Shown here: in pieces, positions 1 through 6,646 of the stretch | How the letters are laid out: the number at the start of each line of letters is the position of its first letter | How positions within the stretch are numbered: position 1 is the first letter of the stretch | Assembly (NCBI GenBank): GCA_013375355.1 | Contig: JABXJV010000490.1 | Span: 1 to 17,257 of the forward strand | Direction of reading: 5' to 3' | Source of the DNA: Candidatus Helarchaeota archaeon | Lineage (GTDB): Archaea > Asgardarchaeota > Lokiarchaeia > Helarchaeales > JABXJV01 | Length of the DNA stretch: 17,257 nucleotides | Translations under genes and position numbers: made by a program | The notes under the pieces: generated by a model | The model's input: the letters and a program-made list of their open reading frames with translations, nothing else | Told to the model about the DNA's origin: nothing | Database searches by the model: none

Positions 1-533
1 TGGGGCATTTCTCGTAGTTTATAGCCTAGTTTCATGTGTCTGCGATCAAAAAAATCCTCATCACCATATGCGTACCACCAATCTACTGGAAACCCGTCCT
101 CCATGTGAATATTAAACATAAGCACACATTCACGCGTTATATCATTTATACCTAAGAAACTTATATCATGGGAAGGACCGTATATCATTACGCTACTTGA
201 GGAGTGGAGGTCTGCCCTAATTGTTAAACTGGGCGGGAAACCCCAATAAACCATCGTTTCCGACTTTCGCGTGATCTTACCCTCTTCAATGGCTTTTTCT
301 AAAGCAATTCCGTCCTCCATTCTACCATGGAGGACACGTCCAGCTTCTTCTGAGATGTCATATTTTAAAAAAGATTCGTATTCGTCCCAATCTATAAATT
401 GTAGAATCCAGAGCACCCCTGGAGTAAGTGGAATGAATTTTTTTGTATAAAGGTTATCGGGAATAGTTTTATATGCTTCAGTTATTGTCCGTTTCGGTTT
501 TAATTCAGAAATATCTAAAGCTTCTAATTTCAA
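1..533 (-). CDS. Family A protein, partial (C-terminus beyond window)
   Basis: The minus strand is open from position 533 to the window edge (about 177 codons, no stop). The product is a close paralogue of the protein at 589-1905. Shared blocks include PKRTITEAYKTIP near the N-terminus, RADLHSSSS, MIYGPSHDIS, GINDITRE, NIHMEDG followed by PVDxWW, and RRHMKLGYKL. I place the start at TTG (533-531): a GGAGATGA ribosome-binding site lies at 545-538, the aligned neighbour starts the same way, and no ATG is available near the conserved N-terminus. The gap to the upstream gene is about 55 bases, so the two are probably one operon. I do not recognise the family and assign no function. The product is predicted soluble in the visible part. 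Confidence 0.85.
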   Translation of the reverse strand, partial: MKLEALDISELKPKRTITEAYKTIPDNLYTKKFIPLTPGVLWILQFIDWDEYESFLKYDISEEAGRVLHGRMEDGIALEKAIEEGKITRKSETMVYWGFPPSLTIRADLHSSSSVMIYGPSHDISFLGINDITRECVLMFNIHMEDGFPVDWWYAYGDEDFFDRRHMKLGYKLREMP

Positions 534-588
534 ATATTCATCTCCCAATTGAAAAAAAGTTATTTTGTAATAGAAGGAAACTAATAAA

Positions 589-1905
589 TTAGGGAGTCTT
601 TTTATACTTGATTATCTTTCGGATCTTCTTAACCTTTTTTCTGGCTCGTTTTTTACGCTTTTCTTCTTCCATCCACCCCTCGGGTTTTAAGTATTTTGTA
701 TCTTCTCCGAGACCGATTGAAATTATATGATCTCGGGTGACTTTATCAATTTTTGACTTATGAGTTATATTAAAAAGTACACCCGAAGTCGCTTCATCGA
801 ATGAAAGGTCTAAATCCTCATAAAATACTCGAGGACCTGGTGGGAATTTAAAATCTAAAGTTTTCCATTCCCCTCTTACCGGATCATATTCTGGAGGGAT
901 AACATTCGCCGTTTGAGAGGGTAGGGGTATACCCAGCTTTTTTAATTGATAGCTTATCATTAAAAGCATACGATCAAACTGTTCTGGAGCCTGAGTTTTT
1001 AATTCTTGCATCATATCCCTACCAAAAGGTTGCATGTAAAGTAAGTTACCAGATAACATTCTTGACAGTGATGTGCACCACTGGGACCGTTTCAAAGCAA
1101 ACATTGTATTTAAAACAGAAGGCCAAGGCTCATAGCCGAAAAGAGGGTGCGGTAGCTTGTATACATTTTCAGCATTGACCCCATCCCAAAGTTGGCCTAG
1201 TGCATCGTAATTAGAGACGGGTGTGATGATTCCAACAGCAATGAATACGAAACAGACCGCATAAGAGGCGTGAGCCCATTGTGGTGTTCGTTCATTTCGA
1301 ATATCCATCATTATATCCCGAATTCTATTGGCTGCCTCAGAAATATGGTCGAATTTTTGTGGCATTTCTTTTAATTTATATCCTAATTTCATATGTCTCC
1401 TCTTAAACAGCTCATCATCACCAGCTATCCACCACCTATCTACTGGCGTTCCGTCTTCCATATGAATGTTGAAAGCGAACTCGATCTCACGAGTTATATC
1501 ATTGATACCGCAGAAACTGATATCATGTGATGGCCCATATATCATGATACTGCTGGAGGAGTGCAGATCTGCCCTTATCGTCATGTTAGGTGGAAATCCC
1601 CATGGGATCATCGTTTCGGACTTTCTTTTAATATTATCGGCAGTAGACATTAAAAAAGAGGTATCAAAATCGTCTACATCAAATTCCTCCATACGGTCTG
1701 CAAGAGTTTGTCCAGCACGTTCGGAAATGCCCTCTTTTAAATCACGCTCAAAATCGTCATAATCTATAAATTGTAAAGCCCATAGAAGGTGAGGAATAAG
1801 TGGAACCCATTTCTTAGTATAAACAGTATCAGGAATAGTTTTATATGCTTCAGTAATCGTACGTTTTGGGGTTAATTCTTTATCATCTAAGGCTTCTAAT
1901 TGCAA
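589..1905 (-). CDS. Family A protein, 438 residues, unrecognised, basic tail
   Basis: This is the first gene of a minus-strand pair. I chose TTG at 1905-1903 because GGAGATGA sits just upstream (1917-1910) and the tandem paralogue has the same arrangement; the only nearby ATG (1913-1911) is out of frame. Conserved blocks are RADLH (111-115), YGPSHDIS (123-130), NIHMEDG then PVDxWW (146-159), RRHMKLGYKLKE (169-180), DIRNERTPQW (201-210), WDGV (240-243), PWPS (260-263), NITHKSK (379-385) and IISIGLG (394-400). Several recur in the more distant members at 6647 and 7940. Residues about 414-438 form a strongly Lys/Arg-rich tail absent from those members, which may bind nucleic acid or acidic lipid (inference). 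No signal peptide or clear membrane helix is seen. I recognise no known family; the invariant His/Glu/Asp/Arg residues would suit an enzyme, but this is untested. Confidence 0.88.
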   Translation of the reverse strand: MQLEALDDKELTPKRTITEAYKTIPDTVYTKKWVPLIPHLLWALQFIDYDDFERDLKEGISERAGQTLADRMEEFDVDDFDTSFLMSTADNIKRKSETMIPWGFPPNMTIRADLHSSSSIMIYGPSHDISFCGINDITREIEFAFNIHMEDGTPVDRWWIAGDDELFKRRHMKLGYKLKEMPQKFDHISEAANRIRDIMMDIRNERTPQWAHASYAVCFVFIAVGIITPVSNYDALGQLWDGVNAENVYKLPHPLFGYEPWPSVLNTMFALKRSQWCTSLSRMLSGNLLYMQPFGRDMMQELKTQAPEQFDRMLLMISYQLKKLGIPLPSQTANVIPPEYDPVRGEWKTLDFKFPPGPRVFYEDLDLSFDEATSGVLFNITHKSKIDKVTRDHIISIGLGEDTKYLKPEGWMEEEKRKKRARKKVKKIRKIIKYKKTP

Positions 1906-1913
1906 AAACTCAT

Positions 1914-2363
1914 CTCCAAAAAGTATAATGTTTTTTAAACTAATTAATTGTGATTTGTAGATATCTACAATATATTTATAGAAATCTATATTTTTCTAAT
2001 ATTTAAATTTTTAGTTAATTAATTACAGAATAAATGAGATTTTAAATCCATTGACTAATAATTATGACTATTTGCCAATCTTAATCTTAACTAACTAATA
2101 CAAGTAAGGTGAAGGACATTTTAAACCTTTAACAAGAGTACCTTCTGTTAAACAATCTATTATTTATGAAGAAATGCGCAAATTTACCCCTTTTTAAGTA
2201 TAAAATTTATATCTTGCGAATTTTTTATTATATTTGTTGGTGTTATCCAATTAAATATTAATATTTGATTTGATTTATAATTAGGTCATTATTTATTGAT
2301 AATATAACTTAGTAATTTTTTTATCAATTGTAATTTAAAAATTTCATTATTTGAAGGGATATT
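1914..2363. other. AT-rich intergenic region between divergent genes
   Basis: About 450 bases separate the family A operon from the surface-protein gene. The left end holds the TATA box and palindromes described separately. The middle (about 2040-2290) shows no convincing ORF, tRNA or repeat. Near the right end, 8-base inverted arms ATTGATAA (2295-2302) and TTATCAAT (2321-2328) flank 18 bases. A weak TATA-like AATATAAC (2301-2308) could serve the gene at 2364. Confidence 0.5.
1955..1990 (-). promoter_or_regulatory. TATA box with overlapping palindromes upstream of the family A pair
   Basis: Read on the minus strand, TATAAATATA (1980-1971) is a good archaeal TATA box. It lies roughly 27 bases before a plausible transcription start near 1949, which leaves a short leader carrying the GGAGATGA site. 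Directly downstream is a perfect 16-bp palindrome, TTGTAGATATCTACAA (1955-1970). A second near-palindrome, TATAGA-AA-TCTATA (1977-1990), overlaps the upstream edge of the TATA box. Symmetrical sites on both sides of a TATA box are typical of archaeal repressor operators. The regulator is unknown. Confidence 0.5.
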
Positions 2364-3266
2364 ATGAAATTTAAAAAAGGAATAATCCAATTTACTGCGA
2401 TTTCCATAGTGCTATTATTTATTATTGGTAGTACCCCTAGATTTGATGCTTTTATTACAGTATCTTCGGTTGATAACAAAAACATTTTTTCCTTAAGTAC
2501 TTCTTGGGCTAATGCAACCGTGATCTCGGATGATCCAACTGGGTGGAATAATGGTGATAGTTGGTATCCTGCCATCGCAATCGATAGTGCTGGAAACGTG
2601 CATGTAGTCTGGGAGGATTGGACTATTGGTGAATGGGGAACGGATATAGAAATTATGTATGCAAATTATACTGCGATGGGGTGGTCTAATGCAACCGTGA
2701 TCTCGGATGATGCAACTGGGTGGAATACTGAAACTAGTTATGATCCTGACATCGCAATCGATGGCGATGGAAACGTGCATGTAGTCTGGTATGATGATAC
2801 AGATAGTGTTGGTGAATGGGGAACAGACCTCGAAATAATGTATGCAAACCGCACTGGTGCTGGCTGGTCTAATGCAACAGTTATCTCGGATGATGCAACT
2901 GGGTGGAATGATGGTTCTAGTCTTTATCCTGACATCGCAATCGATGGCAATGGAAACGTGCATGTAGTCTGGGGAGATGCCACTAATGGTGAATGGGGCT
3001 CAGATTCGGAAATCATGTATTCAAAGAAATCAGCCCCCAGCTCTCCACAGACACCTTCTGAAGAATCACCAGTATATTTAATTGGACAACAAGGCGGTGG
3101 AGATATTTCCAGCTTCTTGTTATCGCCATTGGGTCTTGGAATTATTGCTGGCTTTGGGGCGATGTTTCTAATATTGGTAGTAATTGTAATTAATAATAAT
3201 AAAACTATCAAAGAGCTTAAAAAAATTATTAAAACTCCGACTTCTAAAAAATCAATTGAGAAATAA
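2364..3266 (+). CDS. Membrane-anchored surface protein with three BNR/propeller-like repeats
   Basis: The 300-residue product begins with a short basic stretch and a hydrophobic segment (about 7-22), consistent with a signal peptide or signal anchor. Three repeats follow, starting at residues 50, 109 and 170. Each reads roughly NATVISDDxTGWN, then IAIDxxGNVHVVW, then EWGxDxEIMY. This pattern resembles sialidase/BNR-type beta-propeller blades, and the Asp/Asn-Gly turns could bind calcium. A Pro/Ser-rich linker (about 223-236) leads to a membrane helix (about 255-277) and a basic Lys-rich tail, so the repeats should face outside. Three blades are too few for a closed propeller, so the protein may oligomerise or form an open beta-sheet array. 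GAAGGGAT precedes the ATG by 4 bases. Its ligand is unknown. Confidence 0.85.
   Translation: MKFKKGIIQFTAISIVLLFIIGSTPRFDAFITVSSVDNKNIFSLSTSWANATVISDDPTGWNNGDSWYPAIAIDSAGNVHVVWEDWTIGEWGTDIEIMYANYTAMGWSNATVISDDATGWNTETSYDPDIAIDGDGNVHVVWYDDTDSVGEWGTDLEIMYANRTGAGWSNATVISDDATGWNDGSSLYPDIAIDGNGNVHVVWGDATNGEWGSDSEIMYSKKSAPSSPQTPSEESPVYLIGQQGGGDISSFLLSPLGLGIIAGFGAMFLILVVIVINNNKTIKELKKIIKTPTSKKSIEK
2511..3022 (+). repeat. Three tandem intragenic repeats of 177-183 bp
   Basis: Units begin at 2511, 2688 and 2871 (spacings of 177 and 183 bases, in frame); the third is shorter. Long stretches are nearly identical at the DNA level, including silent positions, for example the roughly 39-base segments at 2511, 2688 and 2871. 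Another conserved stretch around 2573-2610 recurs at about 2750 and 2933. This points to recent expansion or homogenisation, so the repeat number may vary between strains. Confidence 0.85.
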
Positions 3267-3290
3267 AAATAATAAATACCTAATTTATTC

Positions 3291-3300
3291 TTTTTTTTTT
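3291..3300 (+). terminator. Oligo-T terminator after the surface-protein gene
   Basis: A run of ten T residues lies 25 bases past the stop of the gene ending at 3266, just before the convergent corrinoid-protein gene ends at 3309. Archaeal RNA polymerase terminates at such tracts without a hairpin. Confidence 0.6.
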
Positions 3301-3308
3301 AATTCTGA

Positions 3309-3944
3309 TTAATCAAACAATTCCATAATTTTTCTTAAACCACTAACTGCATCTTCGGCATAAGCATCTGCACCTAATTTTTTTGCGAGTTTTAAATTTA
3401 AAGGTGCACCGCCTACAATAATCTTTACTTGATCCCTAAGCTTTGCATCTTTTAGAGCCTTATCAACGACTGAAATTTCCTCCATTGACATAGTAAGAAG
3501 GGAGCTTAAAGCAAGGACCATCGCTCCAGATTCTTTTACTGCATTAACAATCTTATCCGCTGGACAATCCATTCCCAAATCAATAACATTAAAACCGTTT
3601 GACCTTAACATAGTAATTAAAATATTTTTACCTATATCGTGATTATCTCCTCTTACAGTTGTAGCAACAATCGTTTTTCCCGACCCTTTTACATCTGATT
3701 TTAAATGTGGTTCTAGAGTTTTCATTGCTTGCCTCATTATTTCGCCTGCCAAAACTAATTCTGCTAGATAATACTCTTGATCCTCATATAATTTTCCTAT
3801 TACATTCATTCCCTCAGTAAGCGCATTCATAATTTCTTGGGGATTTATACCCTCATCTAATTCCGATTGAATTAAATTTACTATTTCTTCAATGTCAAGA
3901 TCAATCAAGACATCTTTAACATTTTTTATTGTCAAACTAAGCAC
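3309..3944 (-). CDS. Corrinoid (B12)-binding methyltransferase protein, MtaC/MttC type
   Basis: This 211-residue protein has the two-domain layout of the corrinoid carriers. A four-helix cap (about 1-85) is followed by a B12-binding Rossmann domain (about 89-211). The base-off cobalamin motif D100-N-H102-D-I-G105-K-N is intact, with H102 as the expected lower ligand; SSLL (147-150) and GGAPLN (178-183) match the later cofactor-contact loops. It should carry a methyl group on cobalt between a donor methyltransferase and the UroD-type protein encoded just upstream. The upstream stop (TAG, 3947-3945) abuts the GTG at 3944. A more likely start is TTG at 3935-3933, because AGGTG (3946-3942) then sits at ideal spacing; this would shorten the protein by three residues. 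The methyl donor is unknown, since no MtaB-, MttB- or MtmB-like gene is in the window. Confidence 0.92.
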   Translation of the reverse strand: MLSLTIKNVKDVLIDLDIEEIVNLIQSELDEGINPQEIMNALTEGMNVIGKLYEDQEYYLAELVLAGEIMRQAMKTLEPHLKSDVKGSGKTIVATTVRGDNHDIGKNILITMLRSNGFNVIDLGMDCPADKIVNAVKESGAMVLALSSLLTMSMEEISVVDKALKDAKLRDQVKIIVGGAPLNLKLAKKLGADAYAEDAVSGLRKIMELFD

Positions 3945-5105
3945 CTAAGAATATTTCCCAAATTCTTGTATTGCTTTAAATTGTGCAACAATATTTTCCG
4001 GCGGTTGATCTAGAAGAAAATTAGTGGGACCTGGAATGTATCCTCCTTTTCTTCCCAAAGTTTTAATACTCGTTTTAACCGAATTTCTAATGAATTCAGG
4101 TGACTCATATTTTAACAGTTCAGAATCATCAATTGTTCCAATGAGGGTTATTTCAGGATATTCTTCTCTATACATCTTTAGATCATTATTTTTTGGTTTT
4201 AATGATTCCACACCATCAATTCCAATCTCAACAAAATCCGGAAAAACTTCGTGAATATCTCCGCAGCTATGTATAACAAATTTCGCTCCCCCATCATGCG
4301 CAATTTTTACATAATTTGCTAGTATGGGTTTGATAAACTGACGCCATTGTTTAATATGAATCTGCAGACCCGAATTATAACCATAGTCATCCCCACACAT
4401 GACAATATCCGGCTTAGTTTTCATTAATAACTTTAATGACGGTTCTTCAAATGTTTCCCATTGAAATTCTATATGTTGTTGAAGAAAGTCTGGATATTTT
4501 CTTGCAAAACGAGCAAAATTTGCATGTCCAATACCAAATATACAATTTTCAAATGGTCCTGGTATTCCTTGGGACACTACAATATCATATTTATCTAGCA
4601 TATTTCTTCGAATTTTTGATAAATTTCTAAAATTTGATTTATCTGGTTTCATTTCTTTTCCTTTATTCCAGTAGGCTTCAATATGTTCTTTTTTCAAAAG
4701 TCCCGGACCTATGTACCAAAAGTGTGGGATACCATTATCACGAACTACTACTTTGAATAACCCTCCGTGAGCAAGAAGGAGCTCATCTGTATGCTCCATT
4801 TTCATTAATCCTAAGCCTCCAACTGTTTGCCAGCACATATCAACTTTCGCATCTAGACCACCTGGCAATATATCAGTTGGAGAAAATTTAGCCATTATAG
4901 CATGTATAAATGGAATAGCATATGACACTCTATCTTTATCTAATTGATCCATATCTTCATCAGTAAGAGCATATGGGGATTTCATGAAATTATTAACAAA
5001 TTCAAAATCTCCACCTAAGCAAAAACTAGGAACTCTATCCGGGATTTTTCCTTCTAATACGGTCAATATCCTTTCAAGAGCAGACATTTTTTCTTCTTTT
5101 GCCAT
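3945..5105 (-). CDS. UroD/MtaA-family methyltransferase paired with the corrinoid protein
   Basis: The 386-residue product is a uroporphyrinogen-decarboxylase-fold protein. Visible landmarks are ERILTVLEGKIPDRVP (11-26), the GDDYG stretch (238-242), H279-S-C281-G-D (zinc-ligand type), the DGVESLKP segment (297-304), IGTID (322-326) and GGYIPGP plus PPEN (354-371). Family members paired with corrinoid proteins (MtaA, MtbA, CmuA types) transfer the methyl group between cobalamin and a thiol or tetrahydrofolate, which is the likely role here, rather than haem synthesis. Canonical methyltransferases have a third zinc ligand, Cys, in the late PGC-like loop. Here that loop reads PGPTNFLL (358-365) with no Cys, so zinc coordination or acceptor may differ. 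The ATG directly follows the upstream gene's TAA, implying translational coupling; GGTG lies about 8 bases before it. Confidence 0.88.
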   Translation of the reverse strand: MAKEEKMSALERILTVLEGKIPDRVPSFCLGGDFEFVNNFMKSPYALTDEDMDQLDKDRVSYAIPFIHAIMAKFSPTDILPGGLDAKVDMCWQTVGGLGLMKMEHTDELLLAHGGLFKVVVRDNGIPHFWYIGPGLLKKEHIEAYWNKGKEMKPDKSNFRNLSKIRRNMLDKYDIVVSQGIPGPFENCIFGIGHANFARFARKYPDFLQQHIEFQWETFEEPSLKLLMKTKPDIVMCGDDYGYNSGLQIHIKQWRQFIKPILANYVKIAHDGGAKFVIHSCGDIHEVFPDFVEIGIDGVESLKPKNNDLKMYREEYPEITLIGTIDDSELLKYESPEFIRNSVKTSIKTLGRKGGYIPGPTNFLLDQPPENIVAQFKAIQEFGKYS

Positions 5106-5468
5106 TTACAACACCGATAAAATTTTTCCTAATATTCCTAATGCACTAGGATTTTTCATTTTAATTCTTTTTTCCGCCACACCATCTATAATGCTATTAA
5201 TGCCTCCCAATATATCATCTGTTGATAAAGCCAGATAAGCATCACATTCGACATTATCTAAATCTTTAACATCTTTTACATTTTCTAATAATTCTATTTC
5301 AAAATCACCTTTATCAATTTTAATCAAGGTCGCTGGAGGGGCATCAGTAACAAAAAAAACAATATCTATTTTTAAATCTGGAAATTGTCTTCTTAATTTT
5401 CCAAAGGTTTTAAGTAACCATAATCCCGAGTAAGCAACTGCTGGAAAACCTTCATATTTTGAGCTCAT
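5106..5468 (-). CDS. Small SCP2 (sterol carrier)-like protein, first gene of the corrinoid operon
   Basis: This 120-residue protein has no signal peptide or membrane helix. An N-terminal segment (about 8-60) is followed by ECDAYLALSTDDILGGINSI (74-93) and a C-terminal IKMKNPSALGILGKIL (102-117). That order, a strand ending in a tolerated-substrate acidic pair, a helix, then a short strand and a hydrophobic terminal helix, resembles the SCP2 lipid-binding fold seen in small standalone proteins. I base this on pattern memory only. The start ATG (5468) has AGGGA about 8 bases upstream, and the stop abuts the next gene, so it belongs to the methyl-transfer operon. It may bind a hydrophobic substrate or shield an intermediate (inference). 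CTAAATAAAA (5520-5511) is a weak promoter candidate. Confidence 0.5.
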   Translation of the reverse strand: MSSKYEGFPAVAYSGLWLLKTFGKLRRQFPDLKIDIVFFVTDAPPATLIKIDKGDFEIELLENVKDVKDLDNVECDAYLALSTDDILGGINSIIDGVAEKRIKMKNPSALGILGKILSVL

Positions 5469-5665
5469 TTTTTTTCCCTGTTAATTTTTTTCATACATAT
5501 TATCGAATTCTTTTATTTAGAACTTAAAAATGATATTAATTATTTAAATTATCTTCTAATGTATCAAAAATATTGTATAGAAAAATATTTTTAAAATTCA
5601 AAAATTCTTTTGAATTAATCTTAATTTTAAATTATTCTTAAAAAAGAAAGAAAAAGGGATAATTC
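5469..5665. promoter_or_regulatory. Shared divergent promoter region
   Basis: About 200 very AT-rich bases separate the corrinoid operon (minus) from the zinc-ribbon operon (plus). AT-only stretches suitable for TATA boxes occur for both directions, but I cannot pick one with confidence. AAAGGGAT (5653-5660) is the ribosome-binding site of the gene at 5666. No palindromic operator stands out. Confidence 0.35.
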
Positions 5666-6259
5666 ATGAAAAGTGCACTAGAAGTTATTGCTGAAATGTT
5701 TATAAAAGGTTTAGAAGCTAAGGAAGATCGTGAACAAAGAAAAGTTATGAATAGGATGTTTGGTAAAGTAGTACAATTAACTCTCATGAATTTTAATGAA
5801 GCAGTAGTATTTTTCTTCGAAGAACTAGAAGTTGATGGCAAACCAAAAAAATGGGTGCGATATGAGTCATATCCTACACCAATGTTAAAATGTAAAAAAT
5901 GTGGTTGGAAGGGGACTTGGAAGGACTTACCAAGAGAAAAAGTGAAATTTGATGTTCCAGAAGGAGACGTTAAATCAATCCTATTAGATAGGGTTGAAGA
6001 AACGATAGAGAAATGTCCGAAGTGTAATAGAACGAATTATCTTTACTGGAAGGATTGGGTTCACCCCATGGCTAATGTTAATTTATATGTTTCAAGCCAG
6101 TGGGAAGTCGGAAAATTCGGAACCCTTATTGTGGGACCAATACATGTTCGTTTAAAAGCATTAATTAATGTAGCATTTTCTTTACTAAAAGGAAACACAA
6201 AAATAACGCCCTTTTCGGCGCTCTGGACGGTAATAAATTTTGGAACTATTTTGTTGTAG
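5666..6259 (+). CDS. Zinc-ribbon protein with possible SCP2-like C-terminus
   Basis: The 197-residue protein contains two CxxC pairs, C76-KK-C79 and C117-PK-C120, about 37 residues apart, which form one four-cysteine zinc ribbon set in the middle of the chain. The flanks look like a single split domain: the N-terminal helix and strand (about 1-65) and the C-terminal part (about 134-197). The end, INVAFSLLKGN then FSALWTVINFGTIL, is vaguely like the C-terminus of the small SCP2-like protein encoded divergently at 5468-5106, so a ribbon inserted in an SCP2-like fold is one reading (low confidence). AAAGGGAT precedes the ATG by 5 bases. It is followed 8 bases later by the membrane-protein gene, with the ribosome-binding site AGGTGAT overlapping the stop. 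Function unknown; I do not recognise the full-length family. Confidence 0.78.
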   Translation: MKSALEVIAEMFIKGLEAKEDREQRKVMNRMFGKVVQLTLMNFNEAVVFFFEELEVDGKPKKWVRYESYPTPMLKCKKCGWKGTWKDLPREKVKFDVPEGDVKSILLDRVEETIEKCPKCNRTNYLYWKDWVHPMANVNLYVSSQWEVGKFGTLIVGPIHVRLKALINVAFSLLKGNTKITPFSALWTVINFGTILL

Positions 6260-6267
6260 GTGATAGT

Positions 6268-6618
6268 ATGTTTAAAATTGGATTTGCATTTATACAACCT
6301 CCAATCGCAATAGATTTTATAGATCCACTGTTACTATTAGTCGGAATAGCGATTCTCACGATAATTGCCTCTTGGTGTGCGATGTTATCTGAAGATCTTT
6401 TAGCTATTTTCATTGCAGGTATGGCATTTGAATGTTATGCATTCTTATTTAACTTGTTTTTCCGCTTAATTTACCAACTTGATATCACAGCAGTTACCGT
6501 ATTGACAGTCATAGAATGTGGAGTAATAGGATTTTTTATGATTATAAAGTTATATTGGGCTTTAACTGGCGGATGGCATAAGTTAAAAAAGGGTCAATTC
6601 AAGGTAGCTCCCTTTTAA
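6268..6618 (+). CDS. Three-helix membrane protein, weakly MbhD/DUF4040-like
   Basis: The 116-residue protein has three predicted membrane helices (about 19-39, 43-66, 72-98) and a basic C-terminal tail (HKLKKGQFK). The stretch SEDLLAIFIAGMAFE (41-55) and the later LDITAVTVLTVIECG (71-85) recall the pattern of the DUF4040/MbhD subunits of Mrp antiporters and membrane-bound hydrogenases, where a DLLAAVI-like helix is followed by a PDVALTE-like motif. No other antiporter or hydrogenase subunit is nearby, and the Glu of that motif is not at the same place, so the similarity may be only compositional. It lies between the zinc-ribbon gene and a family A gene on the same strand and is probably cotranscribed with both; it might anchor one of them at the membrane (inference). 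Confidence 0.75.
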   Translation: MFKIGFAFIQPPIAIDFIDPLLLLVGIAILTIIASWCAMLSEDLLAIFIAGMAFECYAFLFNLFFRLIYQLDITAVTVLTVIECGVIGFFMIIKLYWALTGGWHKLKKGQFKVAPF

Positions 6619-6646
6619 AGATGTCCCTTTTAAAGAGGTATATTTT

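Noticed and set aside
1466..1762. Plus-strand open frame of about 98 codons
   Set aside because: It is antisense to conserved motifs of the family A gene at 589-1905 and has no ribosome-binding site or recognisable product.
2295..2328. Inverted 8-base arms before the surface-protein gene
   Set aside because: Short arms in extremely AT-rich DNA are expected by chance; noted in the intergenic entry but not called as an element.
2493..2963. Minus-strand frame of 156 codons with internal repeats
   Set aside because: Its repeats only mirror the three repeats of the surface-protein gene on the other strand; the composition is not protein-like.
3945..5105. Haem-synthesis uroporphyrinogen decarboxylase (HemE)
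   Set aside because: The HSC motif, PPEN ending and tight coupling to a corrinoid protein fit the methyltransferase branch, and no haem gene is nearby.
6609..6638. 15-base tandem near-duplicate (TCCCTTTTAAAGA twice) at the stop of the membrane-protein gene
   Set aside because: Two copies only, likely replication slippage; the second copy supplies part of the ribosome-site leader but no clear regulatory structure.
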